A DNA stretch of 62,044 nucleotides from Nitrosarchaeum sp. (lineage in GTDB: Archaea; Thermoproteota; Nitrososphaeria; Nitrososphaerales; Nitrosopumilaceae), in assembly GCA_021414365.1 (NCBI GenBank), contig JAIOOR010000014.1, positions 1-62,044 on the forward strand, given 5' to 3'. The notes under the pieces are model-generated. The model worked only from the letters and a program-made list of their open reading frames with translations, searched no databases and was not told where the DNA came from. The position numbers and the translations under genes were made by a program. Below, one piece after another: positions 35,692 through 44,568 of the stretch (position 1 is its first letter; each line of letters begins with the position of its first letter).

Positions 35692-36867
35692 TTAAACTAG
35701 ACCAAAGTTTCCAGTGGCATCAAGACTCCACTGCTTTGCAATCTTGCTTCTAGCTGAATCAATTGTAAATGATACAGGTTGGCTCAAGTCACTAGTAATT
35801 GGAGTTGCAGTGTTTAATGTCAATCTAACTGTGCTGACATTTCCCTGATCATCCATTATCTGACCAAGTACAATCACAGAGGTAGTTCCATCAGATGATG
35901 CTAATCTTGCTTTTCCAAAAACAAAGTCATAAAATGTATCGCCAATCAAAATGTCACCACCAGTTACACGCAGTTTAAAAGAATCTGAACCAGTTGTTAT
36001 TGATTCCAAGTAGATATTGCCATCCACATCAGATACTATAGAAGCATCATCAAGCGAGGTTGCAGTACCAGTAAAGGATGCAGCATAAGAATTTGGTGTA
36101 GAGTCTGCATTAGTTACAGTGCCAAAGTATTTTCCAGATTCAAATTTGTTTAGCAAGTCTTGCAGTCTTTGTTCTAGCTGATCAATTTTTTGCTGCAATT
36201 GCAGTACGGTGTTATCGGCTGTTTTTTTAGCATCATTTTCATGTTTTGTAGTGTTCTCACGGGCTATGTCATTTTTACCAGATGGTTCTTTGGAGTGATC
36301 TTCAGTATGAAAATTCCAGTCTGCTCTAATTTGTTCTTCAGTTAATCCTGTTTTGTCCATAATTGTAGCAATAATTGCAGATTCAGATGTATCATTGACT
36401 ATGAATCTGTATTGGTCACCATTGAGATATATCTTGACTATCGCTTTGTCACTTTTGACTTCTACTTCAATCTCAGTTTCATTTGAGTTGTTTTTAGTTT
36501 CGTCTTTAGTGTTGTCATCTGTGTTGTCTTTATTTTTGTCATCTGTACTGTCTTCGTTTTCATTATTGGTGTTATCACTTGTGTTGTAGTTGTTCTTATC
36601 ATCTATTTTGTCTTCAGTTTCATGATTGGTTTTGTCTTTATTCTTGTCATCTATGTTGTCTTTAGTGTCACTGTTTGTTTTATCAGATGTTTTATCTTCA
36701 GAACCATCATCTGAGTTGTCTTCACTATCTTCAGCAAATGCCGAAATTAGATAACTAGAAATTTTTACGTCAGATACTGTTTTATCTCCAAAATTCATTG
36801 ATGGATAACTAATCATTCCAAGTAATAGCACTGAAAATATAAAAATTGTATTAAAAGATAGGCGCAA
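35692..36867 (-). CDS. Secreted Asp/Asn/Lys-rich low-complexity protein
   Basis: The 391-residue protein has a signal peptide (LSFNTIFIFSVLLLGMISYP). About 80 residues of Asp/Asn/Lys/Thr repeats (DDKNKDNTDD-like units) follow, then a beta segment, a short coiled coil (VLQLQQKIDQLEQRLQDLLN) and a beta-rich C-terminal domain. The disordered acidic stretch may bind cations or act as a surface spacer. No family is recognised. The repeat DNA makes replication slippage likely. Confidence 0.7.
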   Translation of the reverse strand: MRLSFNTIFIFSVLLLGMISYPSMNFGDKTVSDVKISSYLISAFAEDSEDNSDDGSEDKTSDKTNSDTKDNIDDKNKDKTNHETEDKIDDKNNYNTSDNTNNENEDSTDDKNKDNTDDNTKDETKNNSNETEIEVEVKSDKAIVKIYLNGDQYRFIVNDTSESAIIATIMDKTGLTEEQIRADWNFHTEDHSKEPSGKNDIARENTTKHENDAKKTADNTVLQLQQKIDQLEQRLQDLLNKFESGKYFGTVTNADSTPNSYAASFTGTATSLDDASIVSDVDGNIYLESITTGSDSFKLRVTGGDILIGDTFYDFVFGKARLASSDGTTSVIVLGQIMDDQGNVSTVRLTLNTATPITSDLSQPVSFTIDSARSKIAKQWSLDATGNFGLV

Positions 36868-37126
36868 TAAGTATCGAATTTTATGATCGTATTTAGCAAT
36901 TACTTATCATTGATACTACAAAACAAATGTGTTTTTTTTTGTAAATATCGATCAAGAATTTTTAGTAAATAATTACAATTTTGATTATAATGTTAGTATG
37001 TAGTCAAATCTAGACTTCTTATCCATACTCCTCAACAAAAATGCTGGGGATGTAGTCATCATGATCAATGTAGATATCAAGATGTGATATTATCACTCTA
37101 TGTTTTTTTATTTCATTTTATCATGT

Positions 37127-37357
37127 ATGATTTTTAGTTCGATAAATTGTGATATGGGAAAAGAAAAAGAAATAATTGAAAATCTAAAGCAAATAGATGA
37201 CATTAAGAATGTTTATGGTACTTTTGGGGCATATGATATTTTGGTCAAAATTGAATCAGATGATGTTAAAAAAATCAGAGGAATCATCACACAGAAGATA
37301 AGAAAAATTGAAAAAATCAGATCAACACTAACCCTTACGGTTATAGAAGACCAATAA
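37127..37357 (+). CDS. Stand-alone Lrp/AsnC RAM domain, copy 2 of 3
   Basis: Starting at 37127 the protein reads MIFSSINCDMGKEKEIIENL and contains NVYGTFGAYDILVKIE and RKIEKIRSTLTLTV, the RAM effector fold without an HTH. The frame opens earlier (ATG 37100), but those nine residues fall outside the fold. It most resembles the copy at 44086 (INCDLGKEDEVIENLK). Confidence 0.8.
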   Translation: MIFSSINCDMGKEKEIIENLKQIDDIKNVYGTFGAYDILVKIESDDVKKIRGIITQKIRKIEKIRSTLTLTVIEDQ

Positions 37358-37520
37358 CAATCATATTTTTTGTTGCCATGATGTTACATTTTTTTGATTT
37401 TGTGCTTGATTTGTATCGAGGTCATAATTACAAAATGAACCAGTGCGAAATCTCTTCATGCCTTGTACATTAGACATAACTGAAAATTGTTTTAATACAT
37501 AACAAGTCATACATACACTA

Positions 37521-38282
37521 ATGATTGTAAAATGTGCAGAATGCCAATGCGTGCCTCAATACTGTACAAAAGTAACTGATGTTTCATCGTGTAATGCATG
37601 CACAAAAGAAATTTGCTGCTGCGTTGAAATTCATACCACTTTTACATCCATGAAATTAGCGATGATGCCAACTCTAGATGACTGCTGTTCTACAGATACA
37701 TGCAAAACGGATATGGTAAACAACACAAAATCACATTCTAGAATATCTCAATTCCTTAGAAACGCCAAAAAACTTTATGCTGCTGCACTTGGAATAGAAA
37801 TTCTTTGCATTACTGCAGCTGAGATTGGCGAAAATATGGGTCTTTACATTTTTGGATTAAATCCAGTTGGAATCGCTATTGCCTTTGTAATGGGTTATTC
37901 CTTTGCAGGATTTACTACATTTACAGCAATACTTGGAAGATACAACAATAATGAAAAAATTGACAGTTGTTGCTCTGTTTTGGAACACAATTCACAAAAA
38001 GGATTTCTTGTTAATCTTGTATCTACCTTCAAAGACTTTGCAATAGGAATAAAGAGAATTCCAAAACTATACAGAGTGCAAAACCGAAATCAGATTCTAA
38101 AATCAACTGCCTATATCTTGGTGACTGCAGAGAGTGCATGCATATTGACTGCCGAAGTAGTTGATCTTGTATTGTACAAGCATTCTTTTTTGCTTGGAGT
38201 GGCATTGGCATTAGTTGCAGGCGCATTTGCAGTAGTTGCACCACAAGCATACAAAATGACCCATCGTCAAACACATGGATAG
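37521..38282 (+). CDS. Cys-rich membrane protein at the start of the metal island
   Basis: The 253-residue protein has an N-terminal cytoplasmic region with about a dozen cysteines in the first 65 residues (AECQC, CNAC, EICCC, DDCCSTDTC). Four or five membrane segments follow. They appear as two related halves (AEIGENMGLYIFGLNPVGIA and AEVVDLVLYKHSFLLGVALA), with another CC in the loop between them. Two-half membrane proteins with acidic motifs recall Gdt1/UPF0016-type cation transporters, but the match is weak. A metal-handling role is inferred from the cysteines and from the copper genes that follow. Confidence 0.7.
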   Translation: MIVKCAECQCVPQYCTKVTDVSSCNACTKEICCCVEIHTTFTSMKLAMMPTLDDCCSTDTCKTDMVNNTKSHSRISQFLRNAKKLYAAALGIEILCITAAEIGENMGLYIFGLNPVGIAIAFVMGYSFAGFTTFTAILGRYNNNEKIDSCCSVLEHNSQKGFLVNLVSTFKDFAIGIKRIPKLYRVQNRNQILKSTAYILVTAESACILTAEVVDLVLYKHSFLLGVALALVAGAFAVVAPQAYKMTHRQTHG

Positions 38283-38309
38283 TTTGATTCTGTCCTTGTA
38301 ATGTAAAAC

Positions 38310-39215
38310 CTATGCGGGACTAATTACTGTCTCTTTTCTGCTCACCAAATAAACTCCAAAAATCATAATTCCAGCTGCAATAATCTGATATTCACTAATT
38401 TTTTCTGCTAAGAATATCCCAGCTGCTACAAGACCGAATACAGATGACATTGAAAAGATCGTAATAGTTCTAACTGTTCCTATTCTCTTTAACCCCTGTA
38501 AGAAAAAGAACAGAGACGCTGCAAACCCAACAGAGCCTAGTACTAAAATTGGAATTATCTGCGATGCTTCTAAATTAATATCAACTCTGAATACAAACAA
38601 TGCAATTACAAGTAACATCACTCCACCTATTGCAGATTTTATCTGTACAATATTTGCAACATCCATTTTTTGTGCTAGATATCTGCTAAGATTGTTATCA
38701 AGTGCCCAAAACAACATGGATAAAATCAGCAACATGTCTTTGTAGTGTATTTGCTGCAAGGTAAAGTCCGCAAAATTAAGATTTGTTGTTATGATTACCA
38801 TTCCAGCTAAAACCAAAAGAATTGCTATCCATCCCACAACTCTTAGTTTTTCCCTGAAAAACATAACTGCAAGTAAAACTGAGAAAAATACCTCACCATT
38901 TGCAATCAAAGCTGCATCTGATGCACTTGCATGTGTCAATCCTACAAAATACAAGCTAGGTGCAATGACTGCACCACATACTGCTATTGATAAAATCAAC
39001 AAAAGATCTCTTTTTGTAAGATGTCTCTTTTTCTTTTGTGCAAAAGGACTCAGAGTGATCGCAGATATGATGTAAACTAGAGATGCAAGCAAAATGGGAT
39101 CAACTGAAGATACAAGCGGTTTTGCCAATACCGATACAGAACCAAACATCACTGCTGCAAGAATTGCACAAAAATAACCGATTCTTTCTTGCTTGTCTGA
39201 AATGGTAAATGACAT
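38310..39215 (-). CDS. EamA/DMT-family transporter
   Basis: The 301-residue protein has ten hydrophobic segments in two EamA halves (first half with AAVMFGSVSVLAKPLV and LTHASASDAALIANGEVFFS; second with LFWALDNNLSRYLAQ and GTVRTITIFSMSSVFGLVAA). DMT proteins export or import small metabolites. The substrate cannot be predicted. It separates the Cys-rich protein from the cupredoxin-like gene. Confidence 0.88.
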   Translation of the reverse strand: MSFTISDKQERIGYFCAILAAVMFGSVSVLAKPLVSSVDPILLASLVYIISAITLSPFAQKKKRHLTKRDLLLILSIAVCGAVIAPSLYFVGLTHASASDAALIANGEVFFSVLLAVMFFREKLRVVGWIAILLVLAGMVIITTNLNFADFTLQQIHYKDMLLILSMLFWALDNNLSRYLAQKMDVANIVQIKSAIGGVMLLVIALFVFRVDINLEASQIIPILVLGSVGFAASLFFFLQGLKRIGTVRTITIFSMSSVFGLVAAGIFLAEKISEYQIIAAGIMIFGVYLVSRKETVISPA

Positions 39216-39336
39216 TAAATTCTCTGTGTCCCTTGCTTTGTTGAATCAAGTATAAATTGTCACATGGTATTTTGGGGTAATTTTCCAAATTGAGATTTTT
39301 ACGTAAAATTAAAAAGGTGAAAATTAAAGAAATGCA

Positions 39337-39777
39337 ATGAATTTCAAAATAATAATTTTAGCCGTTTTGGTCATCATTGGATTCGCGGTGTTTTTTGGTT
39401 TTAGTGGTCAAAGTAGCGTGAAATCTGCTCAGGTTTATCCATCAGAAAGAATACAATCTACAATTTCTTTTCAAAACATAGACAATAAAACTGCAATCAT
39501 AGGCATAAGTGGAATAAGCGGAATTAACCCTACACTAATTAGCCGAACAGACTATAACTATTTTCTAACCATTTACAACAATGATACACTCCCTCACATG
39601 TTCTTCATTGATGGTTTGAATGTAAATTCAAAAGTCATTCAACCCGGCGAAAATGTTACAATGACCATCTATTCACTAAAAGAGGGGGATTACAAATATT
39701 ATGATCGATTTGAAGCAGGAAAAAAACTAGGTGATTTTAAAATAGTTAAAGTTGGACTGTTAAATCAATACCCATAA
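39337..39777 (+). CDS. Membrane-anchored cupredoxin-like protein lacking copper ligands
   Basis: The 146-residue protein has an N-terminal anchor (IIILAVLVIIGFAVFFGF) and a beta sandwich with the cupredoxin pattern (YNYFLTIYNNDTLPHMFFID, VIQPGENVTMTIYSLKEGDY). The His of the LPH motif is present, but the usual Cys and C-terminal His/Met are missing, so a type 1 copper site is unlikely. The 12-bp palindrome TTTTACGTAAAA lies about 30 bases upstream. Its position beside copA suggests a metal-linked role. Confidence 0.65.
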   Translation: MNFKIIILAVLVIIGFAVFFGFSGQSSVKSAQVYPSERIQSTISFQNIDNKTAIIGISGISGINPTLISRTDYNYFLTIYNNDTLPHMFFIDGLNVNSKVIQPGENVTMTIYSLKEGDYKYYDRFEAGKKLGDFKIVKVGLLNQYP

Positions 39778-39816
39778 ATCAATTCATAAATTTAACATGT
39801 TTTCATGCATATATTG

Positions 39817-41973
39817 TCAGATTTGAGGGTTTTGTCTTTGAGCTTTGTAAATTTTCATTAATTTTTCTTCACCGTTGGTAATGTTGTAACGCTTTAGCAT
39901 GGCAGAATTGGCAATGACTGAGATTGAGCTTAGTGCCATGGCAGCTGCTGCAATGATTGGACTGAGTAACCCTATTGCAGCCAAAGGGATTGCTCCAGAA
40001 TTATACGCAAATGCCCAAAACAAATTCTGTTTGATTTTTTTCATAGTTGCCTGGCTTAGTCTAATTGCACGAGAGACATCCATTATGTCATCTCTGATTA
40101 GAACAATTCCACCTGTTTCTTTTGCAATATCAGAACCACTACCTATTGCAATTCCAATATCTGCTTGTGCCAATGCGGGTGCGTCATTAATGCCATCACC
40201 TACCATTGCAACAATCTTTCCTTGAGATTGCAGCTTCTTTATCTCCGATGCCTTCTCAGATGGAAGAACATTTGCAATCACTTTTTCAATTCCAACTTCT
40301 TTTGCTATTGCACTTGCAGTTTTTTCATTATCCCCTGTAATCATTATACATTCTATTCCAAGATCTTTTAATGCAGTAATTGCCATTGGTGACGATTCTT
40401 TTAGAGAGTCAGCTACTGCGATTATTCCCTCAATTTTGTTATCTACTGCAACCATTATTGCGGTCTTTCCTTGAGACTCTAGTTCTTTTAATTTGTGCTC
40501 TACATTTTCAGTTGACATGCCATATTTTTTCATCATTTTTCTATTTCCGTCATAGATTTGTTGTCCATGAATAACAGCTTGAACCCCAAGACCGTTTATG
40601 GATTCAAAGTCATTTAGAGTCAAAAGCATGCCAATTTCTTTTGTTTTTTTAACAATGGCTTTGGCAATAGGATGCTCAGAGCCAGACTCTACGGAACCTC
40701 CTAATTCCATTATCTCTTGTTCTGAAAACTTTCCTAATGATACAATATCTGTTACTTCTGGCTCGCCTTTGGTAAGTGTCCCAGTTTTGTCAAATACAAT
40801 AGTGGTGATTTTTTGTGAACGTTCCAAATATTCTGCGCCACGAATCAATATTCCAGATTCTGCGCCTTTTCCTACCCCTACCATAAGTGCAGCTGGAGTT
40901 GCAACTCCTAATGCACATGGACATGCAATGATTAACACTGCAACAAAGGCTAATAATCCTGAAATAAAATCATGCATGACAAAATGCCAAATCAAGAAAG
41001 TGACAACTGATGCAGATACTACAGCTGGTACAAATTTTGCTGCAATAGAATCGGCTAACCTCTGAGCCTTTGCAGTAGATGCCTGTGCTTGCTCTACCAC
41101 ATGAATAATCTGCGATAATGCAGTCTCTTGTCCTACTTTGGTTGCCTTTACTTTGAGTAGTCCTTGCTTGTTTAGAGTTGCGCCAATCACTTCATCTCCG
41201 GGTTGTTTTCCAACTGGAAGACTCTCACCAGTGATCATCTTCTCATCAACTGATGATTTTCCATCAATTACTATTCCATCTGTTGGAATTTTTTCTCCAG
41301 GCTTTACTATCATTACATCGCCCTGAATTACTTGGTTTGATGGAATATCAATTTCGGAACCAGCACGTATGATACAAGCCATTGCTGGCTTTAGATCCAA
41401 TAATTTTCTTACAGCAGCTGAACTCTTCTTTTTTATTGCCTCTTCCATGTATTTGCCTAACAAAACAAACGCAATGATTACGGCAGAAACTTCAAAGTAG
41501 ACATATTTTTCTTCTCCTGGAATTACATCTGGGAAAAACAACACAACAGTACTGTAAATGTATGCAGTTAGAGTAGCAACTGCAATTAAAAGATCCATGT
41601 TTGCTGTTCTGTGTTTTATGGAATGGTATGCTCCAACATAGAAAGACCATCCACCAATAAATTGAACAGGAGTTACTATGATAAACAACAACATGCCGTA
41701 TGAAAGAAATGGAATTTCAGGGAATGGTACCCATGATACTACCATTGCACCAGCTGCGACACTAATGTAAAGTGCAGCTCGCATTACTGCCAAGACAAGA
41801 GCCCCAGATGCTGCAACATACATTCTCTTTTTCATTTTTGCAAGTTCTTTTTCGGGTTGAATGAAAGTCTGCTTGCACATTGGACTGCAAAAATAAAACA
41901 GTCTTCCACCCACTTCGGAGCTCATGCCTGTTTCTTCATTTACAATCATTCCACAGACAGGATCCTTTGCCAT
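39817..41973 (-). CDS. copA: Copper-exporting P1B ATPase with N-terminal YHS domain
   Basis: The 718-residue protein begins with a YHS metal domain (DPVCGM, C7; C29 and C33 in FYFCSPMC) instead of the usual HMA domain. The P1B core is complete: TGES 248-251, the intramembrane C351-P-C353, the phosphorylated D395 in DKTGT, HP 434-435, TGDN and [17 protein letters not shown] plus the HP locus indicate Cu(I) export. It is transcribed away from the TRASH regulator at 42061, and a shared palindrome lies between them. Confidence 0.95.
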   Translation of the reverse strand: MAKDPVCGMIVNEETGMSSEVGGRLFYFCSPMCKQTFIQPEKELAKMKKRMYVAASGALVLAVMRAALYISVAAGAMVVSWVPFPEIPFLSYGMLLFIIVTPVQFIGGWSFYVGAYHSIKHRTANMDLLIAVATLTAYIYSTVVLFFPDVIPGEEKYVYFEVSAVIIAFVLLGKYMEEAIKKKSSAAVRKLLDLKPAMACIIRAGSEIDIPSNQVIQGDVMIVKPGEKIPTDGIVIDGKSSVDEKMITGESLPVGKQPGDEVIGATLNKQGLLKVKATKVGQETALSQIIHVVEQAQASTAKAQRLADSIAAKFVPAVVSASVVTFLIWHFVMHDFISGLLAFVAVLIIACPCALGVATPAALMVGVGKGAESGILIRGAEYLERSQKITTIVFDKTGTLTKGEPEVTDIVSLGKFSEQEIMELGGSVESGSEHPIAKAIVKKTKEIGMLLTLNDFESINGLGVQAVIHGQQIYDGNRKMMKKYGMSTENVEHKLKELESQGKTAIMVAVDNKIEGIIAVADSLKESSPMAITALKDLGIECIMITGDNEKTASAIAKEVGIEKVIANVLPSEKASEIKKLQSQGKIVAMVGDGINDAPALAQADIGIAIGSGSDIAKETGGIVLIRDDIMDVSRAIRLSQATMKKIKQNLFWAFAYNSGAIPLAAIGLLSPIIAAAAMALSSISVIANSAMLKRYNITNGEEKLMKIYKAQRQNPQI

Positions 41974-42010
41974 GATTATACATACCAGAAGCAGATGTTT
42001 AACATGTCTG

Positions 42011-42026
42011 CTTTACATTTGTAAAG
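42011..42026. promoter_or_regulatory. Copper-operator candidate between copA and its regulator
   Basis: CTTTACA-TT-TGTAAAG is a perfect 7+7 inverted repeat. It sits just upstream of a TATA-like CTAAATAC (about 42032-42039), which is about 25 bases before the regulator's ATG. On the other side it lies about 40-50 bases before the copA ATG. The same core recurs at 42483-42496. Confidence 0.7.
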
Positions 42027-42060
42027 AGAACTCTAAATACAAAAAGATGGAATCTATTTT

Positions 42061-42477
42061 ATGGTGTATGAACTCGATAAAATTGATACAGATATAATCA
42101 ATTCTCTTATGGAAGATGGCAGAAAGTCATTTAGACAGATTTCACGTGAGATTGATGTCAGCACGCCTACAGTAAAGGATAGATTTCAGAAACTGGTGAA
42201 CATGGGACTAATAAAATCAGTAGCACCTGTATTAGATACATCCAAACTAAATAATTCTGGAATAAAACTCCAATCAAACAAGAAGATAAAAAATGGAATG
42301 GCTGTCAAGCTTGATTGCGATTACTGTGGTGGTTCAATTAATGGTACACCAAAAATATTGAGATTTGCAAACATTGAAAGATTTCTTTGTTGTAATGGAT
42401 GCAAAACACACTACAAGGAAAAATATAAAGGCAGAATAGAATCCTTAACGGAGCAATACAATAACTCTAAGAAATAA
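42061..42477 (+). CDS. Lrp-type HTH regulator with TRASH metal-sensing domain
   Basis: The 138-residue protein has an AsnC/Lrp helix-turn-helix (residues 1-55, YELDKIDTDIINSLMEDGRK, VSTPTVKDRFQKLVNMGL). A TRASH zinc-finger-like domain follows with C86-x2-C89, C110/C111 and C114. This is the layout of the archaeal copper-responsive CopT/CopR type that flanks copA in Sulfolobus. It probably senses Cu(I) and controls copA, itself and the cupredoxin gene downstream through the TTTACA/TGTAAA palindromes. Confidence 0.88.
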   Translation: MVYELDKIDTDIINSLMEDGRKSFRQISREIDVSTPTVKDRFQKLVNMGLIKSVAPVLDTSKLNNSGIKLQSNKKIKNGMAVKLDCDYCGGSINGTPKILRFANIERFLCCNGCKTHYKEKYKGRIESLTEQYNNSKK

Positions 42478-42481
42478 TCTG

Positions 42482-42497
42482 TTTTACAAATGTAAAG
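42482..42497. promoter_or_regulatory. Second copper-operator candidate, before the Met-rich cupredoxin
   Basis: TTTACA-AA-TGTAAA (42483-42496) is a perfect inverted repeat with the same arms and 2-base spacer as the copA-side palindrome. It lies 22 bases before the ATG at 42518, between the regulator's stop and the cupredoxin gene. Confidence 0.7.
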
Positions 42498-42517
42498 TAT
42501 GTGTTTTAATATGTGCC

Positions 42518-43423
42518 ATGATGTTTCAGAATATGGTTAATCAATCAATTTGGATTGGCATTACAATAGGAGTTTTCATTGCAGGTCTTGGTATCGGCTT
42601 TGCAGTATTTTCAAATTCAAATCAATCAATGAACGCATTTCATAATCAAAATATGTTTAATCAAATGATGGGACAAAATCCACAAACAATGACTTGGATG
42701 ATGAGTGATCCTCAGGTGAGACAACAAATGTTTCAACAAATGATGCAAGATCCAGAACAAATGATGGGATGGATGGCAAATGATCCAAAACATGTAGAAC
42801 AGATGTCTCAGATAATGAAAGAAGATCATGTGTTTATGTCAAAAATGATGTCCACTATGATGAATGATCCTGATTTAAGATTACAGATGGTAGGGCATAT
42901 GTCAGAAAATCCAGAAGCACTAAAACAAATGATGACGATGTGGGGTTCTGGGAATGTGACAAATAACATGTCAGGCATGATGGGAAATAACATGATAGGT
43001 TCTGGCATGATGGGTCAAATGCAAGGACAAAGTGACGATATACAAACGGACACAATGTCCTACGTCAAGATGGTAGATGGTATTCAAATAGTAACAGTAC
43101 ATGCAAAGGATTTCAAATTCATTCCTTCTGAAATACACGTCAGTGCAGGAAAGACCAAATTTGTTATGATAAATGATGGAATGGCTGAACATGAATTTGT
43201 TGTTTATGATGCTTCTAAAAAAGAGATAGTCGACAAAGCAGAGATTGCAGAAGATGAGGAAACAATCCAGGCAAACATTCTCTTTGAAATAGATCATACT
43301 CCTGGCAGTCAATCAGCTGAAAGCAATGTCATAGATCTCAAAGTTGGTTCATACATTATAGGATGTCACGTAGCAGGACATTATGAAGTAGGAATGAAGG
43401 GAACCCTTTACGTAGAGGAATAA
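42518..43423 (+). CDS. Met-rich, membrane-anchored type 1 copper protein
   Basis: The 301-residue protein has an N-terminal signal anchor (IWIGITIGVFIAGLGIGFAV). About 120 residues rich in Met follow in repeated ND/DP-spaced units (MSDPQVRQQMFQQMMQDPEQ and similar), then a cupredoxin domain. The four type 1 ligands are visible: H225 (AEHEF), C283, H288 and M293 in CHVAGHYEVGM. The Met stretch should bind Cu(I) and the cupredoxin may shuttle electrons or store copper. It has its own operator candidate. A codon later (42521) is an alternative ATG. Confidence 0.9.
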   Translation: MMFQNMVNQSIWIGITIGVFIAGLGIGFAVFSNSNQSMNAFHNQNMFNQMMGQNPQTMTWMMSDPQVRQQMFQQMMQDPEQMMGWMANDPKHVEQMSQIMKEDHVFMSKMMSTMMNDPDLRLQMVGHMSENPEALKQMMTMWGSGNVTNNMSGMMGNNMIGSGMMGQMQGQSDDIQTDTMSYVKMVDGIQIVTVHAKDFKFIPSEIHVSAGKTKFVMINDGMAEHEFVVYDASKKEIVDKAEIAEDEETIQANILFEIDHTPGSQSAESNVIDLKVGSYIIGCHVAGHYEVGMKGTLYVEE

Positions 43424-43429
43424 TCTAAA

Positions 43430-43816
43430 ATGACCTTTAACTATACTGTAAAAACCAAAAAAAACATTGATGATATAATTGAGCAAATCACATCAAGTCT
43501 TTCAGAAATAAAATTTGGGGTTCTTGGGACTTTGGACTTTAAAGCAATTTTTTCAAAAAAAGGAATTGATTATCCACATGAATACAAATTATTGGAGATT
43601 TGTAACCCTCAAGCTGCAAAACAATCTTTGGATTCCGATCCAAACATCGGATTATTACTTCCATGTACGCTGGCAGTTTATGAGAAAGATGGTGAGAATT
43701 ATATCAGCTTGGCAAAACCTACAACATTACTTGCTGTTGCATCAAACACAGAGTTAGAATCCATGGGAAAAGAGATTGAAGCAAAACTGATTGAAGTAAT
43801 AGAAAATATAAAATAA
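43430..43816 (+). CDS. DUF302-family protein, copy 2
   Basis: The 128-residue protein closely matches the DUF302 copy at 18610 (FNYTVKTKKNIDDIIEQI, LGTLDFKAIFSKKGIDYP, EICNPQAAKQSLDSD, LLLPCTLAVYEKDG). It starts six bases after the stop of the copper protein and so is probably in the same copper-controlled transcript. That gives a rare context clue for this uncharacterised family: copper or redox stress. Confidence 0.85.
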   Translation: MTFNYTVKTKKNIDDIIEQITSSLSEIKFGVLGTLDFKAIFSKKGIDYPHEYKLLEICNPQAAKQSLDSDPNIGLLLPCTLAVYEKDGENYISLAKPTTLLAVASNTELESMGKEIEAKLIEVIENIK

Positions 43817-43865
43817 TTATTTTAAGATTCACGCCTATCTGCGTCCATTTTTATCCCCAATTTGG

Positions 43866-43941
43866 TAGGTGAATCCCTGTGATGTGGAATCAAAATAATT
43901 TCTTTATCTAAAAACGGTTCAAGCCCTTTAAGATTCACCTA
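43866..43941. repeat. Spaced inverted repeat in intergenic region
   Basis: TAGGTGAATC (43866-43875) and GATTCACCTA (43932-43941) are perfect complements 56 bases apart. A partial third copy (AGATTCACGCCTAT) starts near 43825. They lie in the 269-base gap after the DUF302 gene. They could be a hairpin or paired binding sites. Nothing else is seen in the gap. Confidence 0.4.
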
Positions 43942-44085
43942 TGCATACAGAATAAAATTAGACATTAATTTCATCAGTATTGTTTGATTTCAAGCAGTTA
44001 GATTTAACTCAACAAGGTTGTAATCAAAAGAGATTCATAGATTTACAATTAATATTGGATAATTATCTACTGTAATGATAGTATT

Positions 44086-44325
44086 ATGGAAACAGCATAT
44101 GTTTTGATAAATTGTGACTTGGGAAAAGAAGATGAAGTAATTGAAAATCTAAAACACATAGATTCTATCAAAGAAATACATGGTACATATGGTGAATATG
44201 ATATTATAGTAAAAGTTGAACATGTTGAAAAAATGAAACTACAAGAAATCATTGTTTGGAATATTAGAAAAATAGACCATGTTAGATCTACGCTTACTCT
44301 TTTGGGAATACCAGGACAAAACTAG
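44086..44325 (+). CDS. Stand-alone Lrp/AsnC RAM domain, copy 3 of 3
   Basis: The 79-residue protein (METAYVLINCDLGKEDEVIE; IHGTYGEYDIIVKVEHVEKM; IDHVRSTLTLLGI) is a RAM effector domain without an HTH. It is close to the copies at 32022 and 37127. A possible role is amino-acid sensing through hetero-oligomers with full Lrp proteins. Confidence 0.82.
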   Translation: METAYVLINCDLGKEDEVIENLKHIDSIKEIHGTYGEYDIIVKVEHVEKMKLQEIIVWNIRKIDHVRSTLTLLGIPGQN

Positions 44326-44418
44326 AGTATGTCAAATAACAATAAATTTACTCCTAGTTGGAAACACCTTGAAATTCATCACAGGAATTCATAAGATTAT
44401 TGTAATTAATAATTAATA

Positions 44419-44550
44419 ATGAAAATGACGAGATTTTTTGTAGGAACTGCCGAGGCAGAGCATGTTGAAATGTATCTAAAGGCAATTTGGCATATCAAAG
44501 AAAGAGAAGCTGTGAAAACAGATAACAACATAATGAATAATATTTCATAA
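44419..44550 (+). pseudogene. Truncated DtxR/MntR-type regulator fragment
   Basis: A 43-codon frame encodes MTRFFVGTAEAEHVEMYLKA followed by IWHIKERE, which looks like the first helices of a DtxR-family metalloregulator (E-x-Y-L-K-A-I). After that it runs into an unrelated Asn-rich end and a stop, without the winged helix or metal sites. It is most likely a remnant, though a short expressed peptide cannot be excluded. Confidence 0.5.
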
Positions 44551-44568
44551 TTAACCTGATTTGACGTT

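Noticed and set aside
36480-36720. CRISPR-like or tandem repeat array
   Set aside because: The repetitive DNA is a degenerate coding repeat (Asp/Asn/Lys) inside a secreted protein, without conserved repeats and spacers.
37019-37096. Minus-strand micro-ORF (GTG start, 25 codons, HLDIYIDHDDYIPS)
   Set aside because: The composition is protein-like, but it is short and has no promoter, cysteines or coupling to support it.
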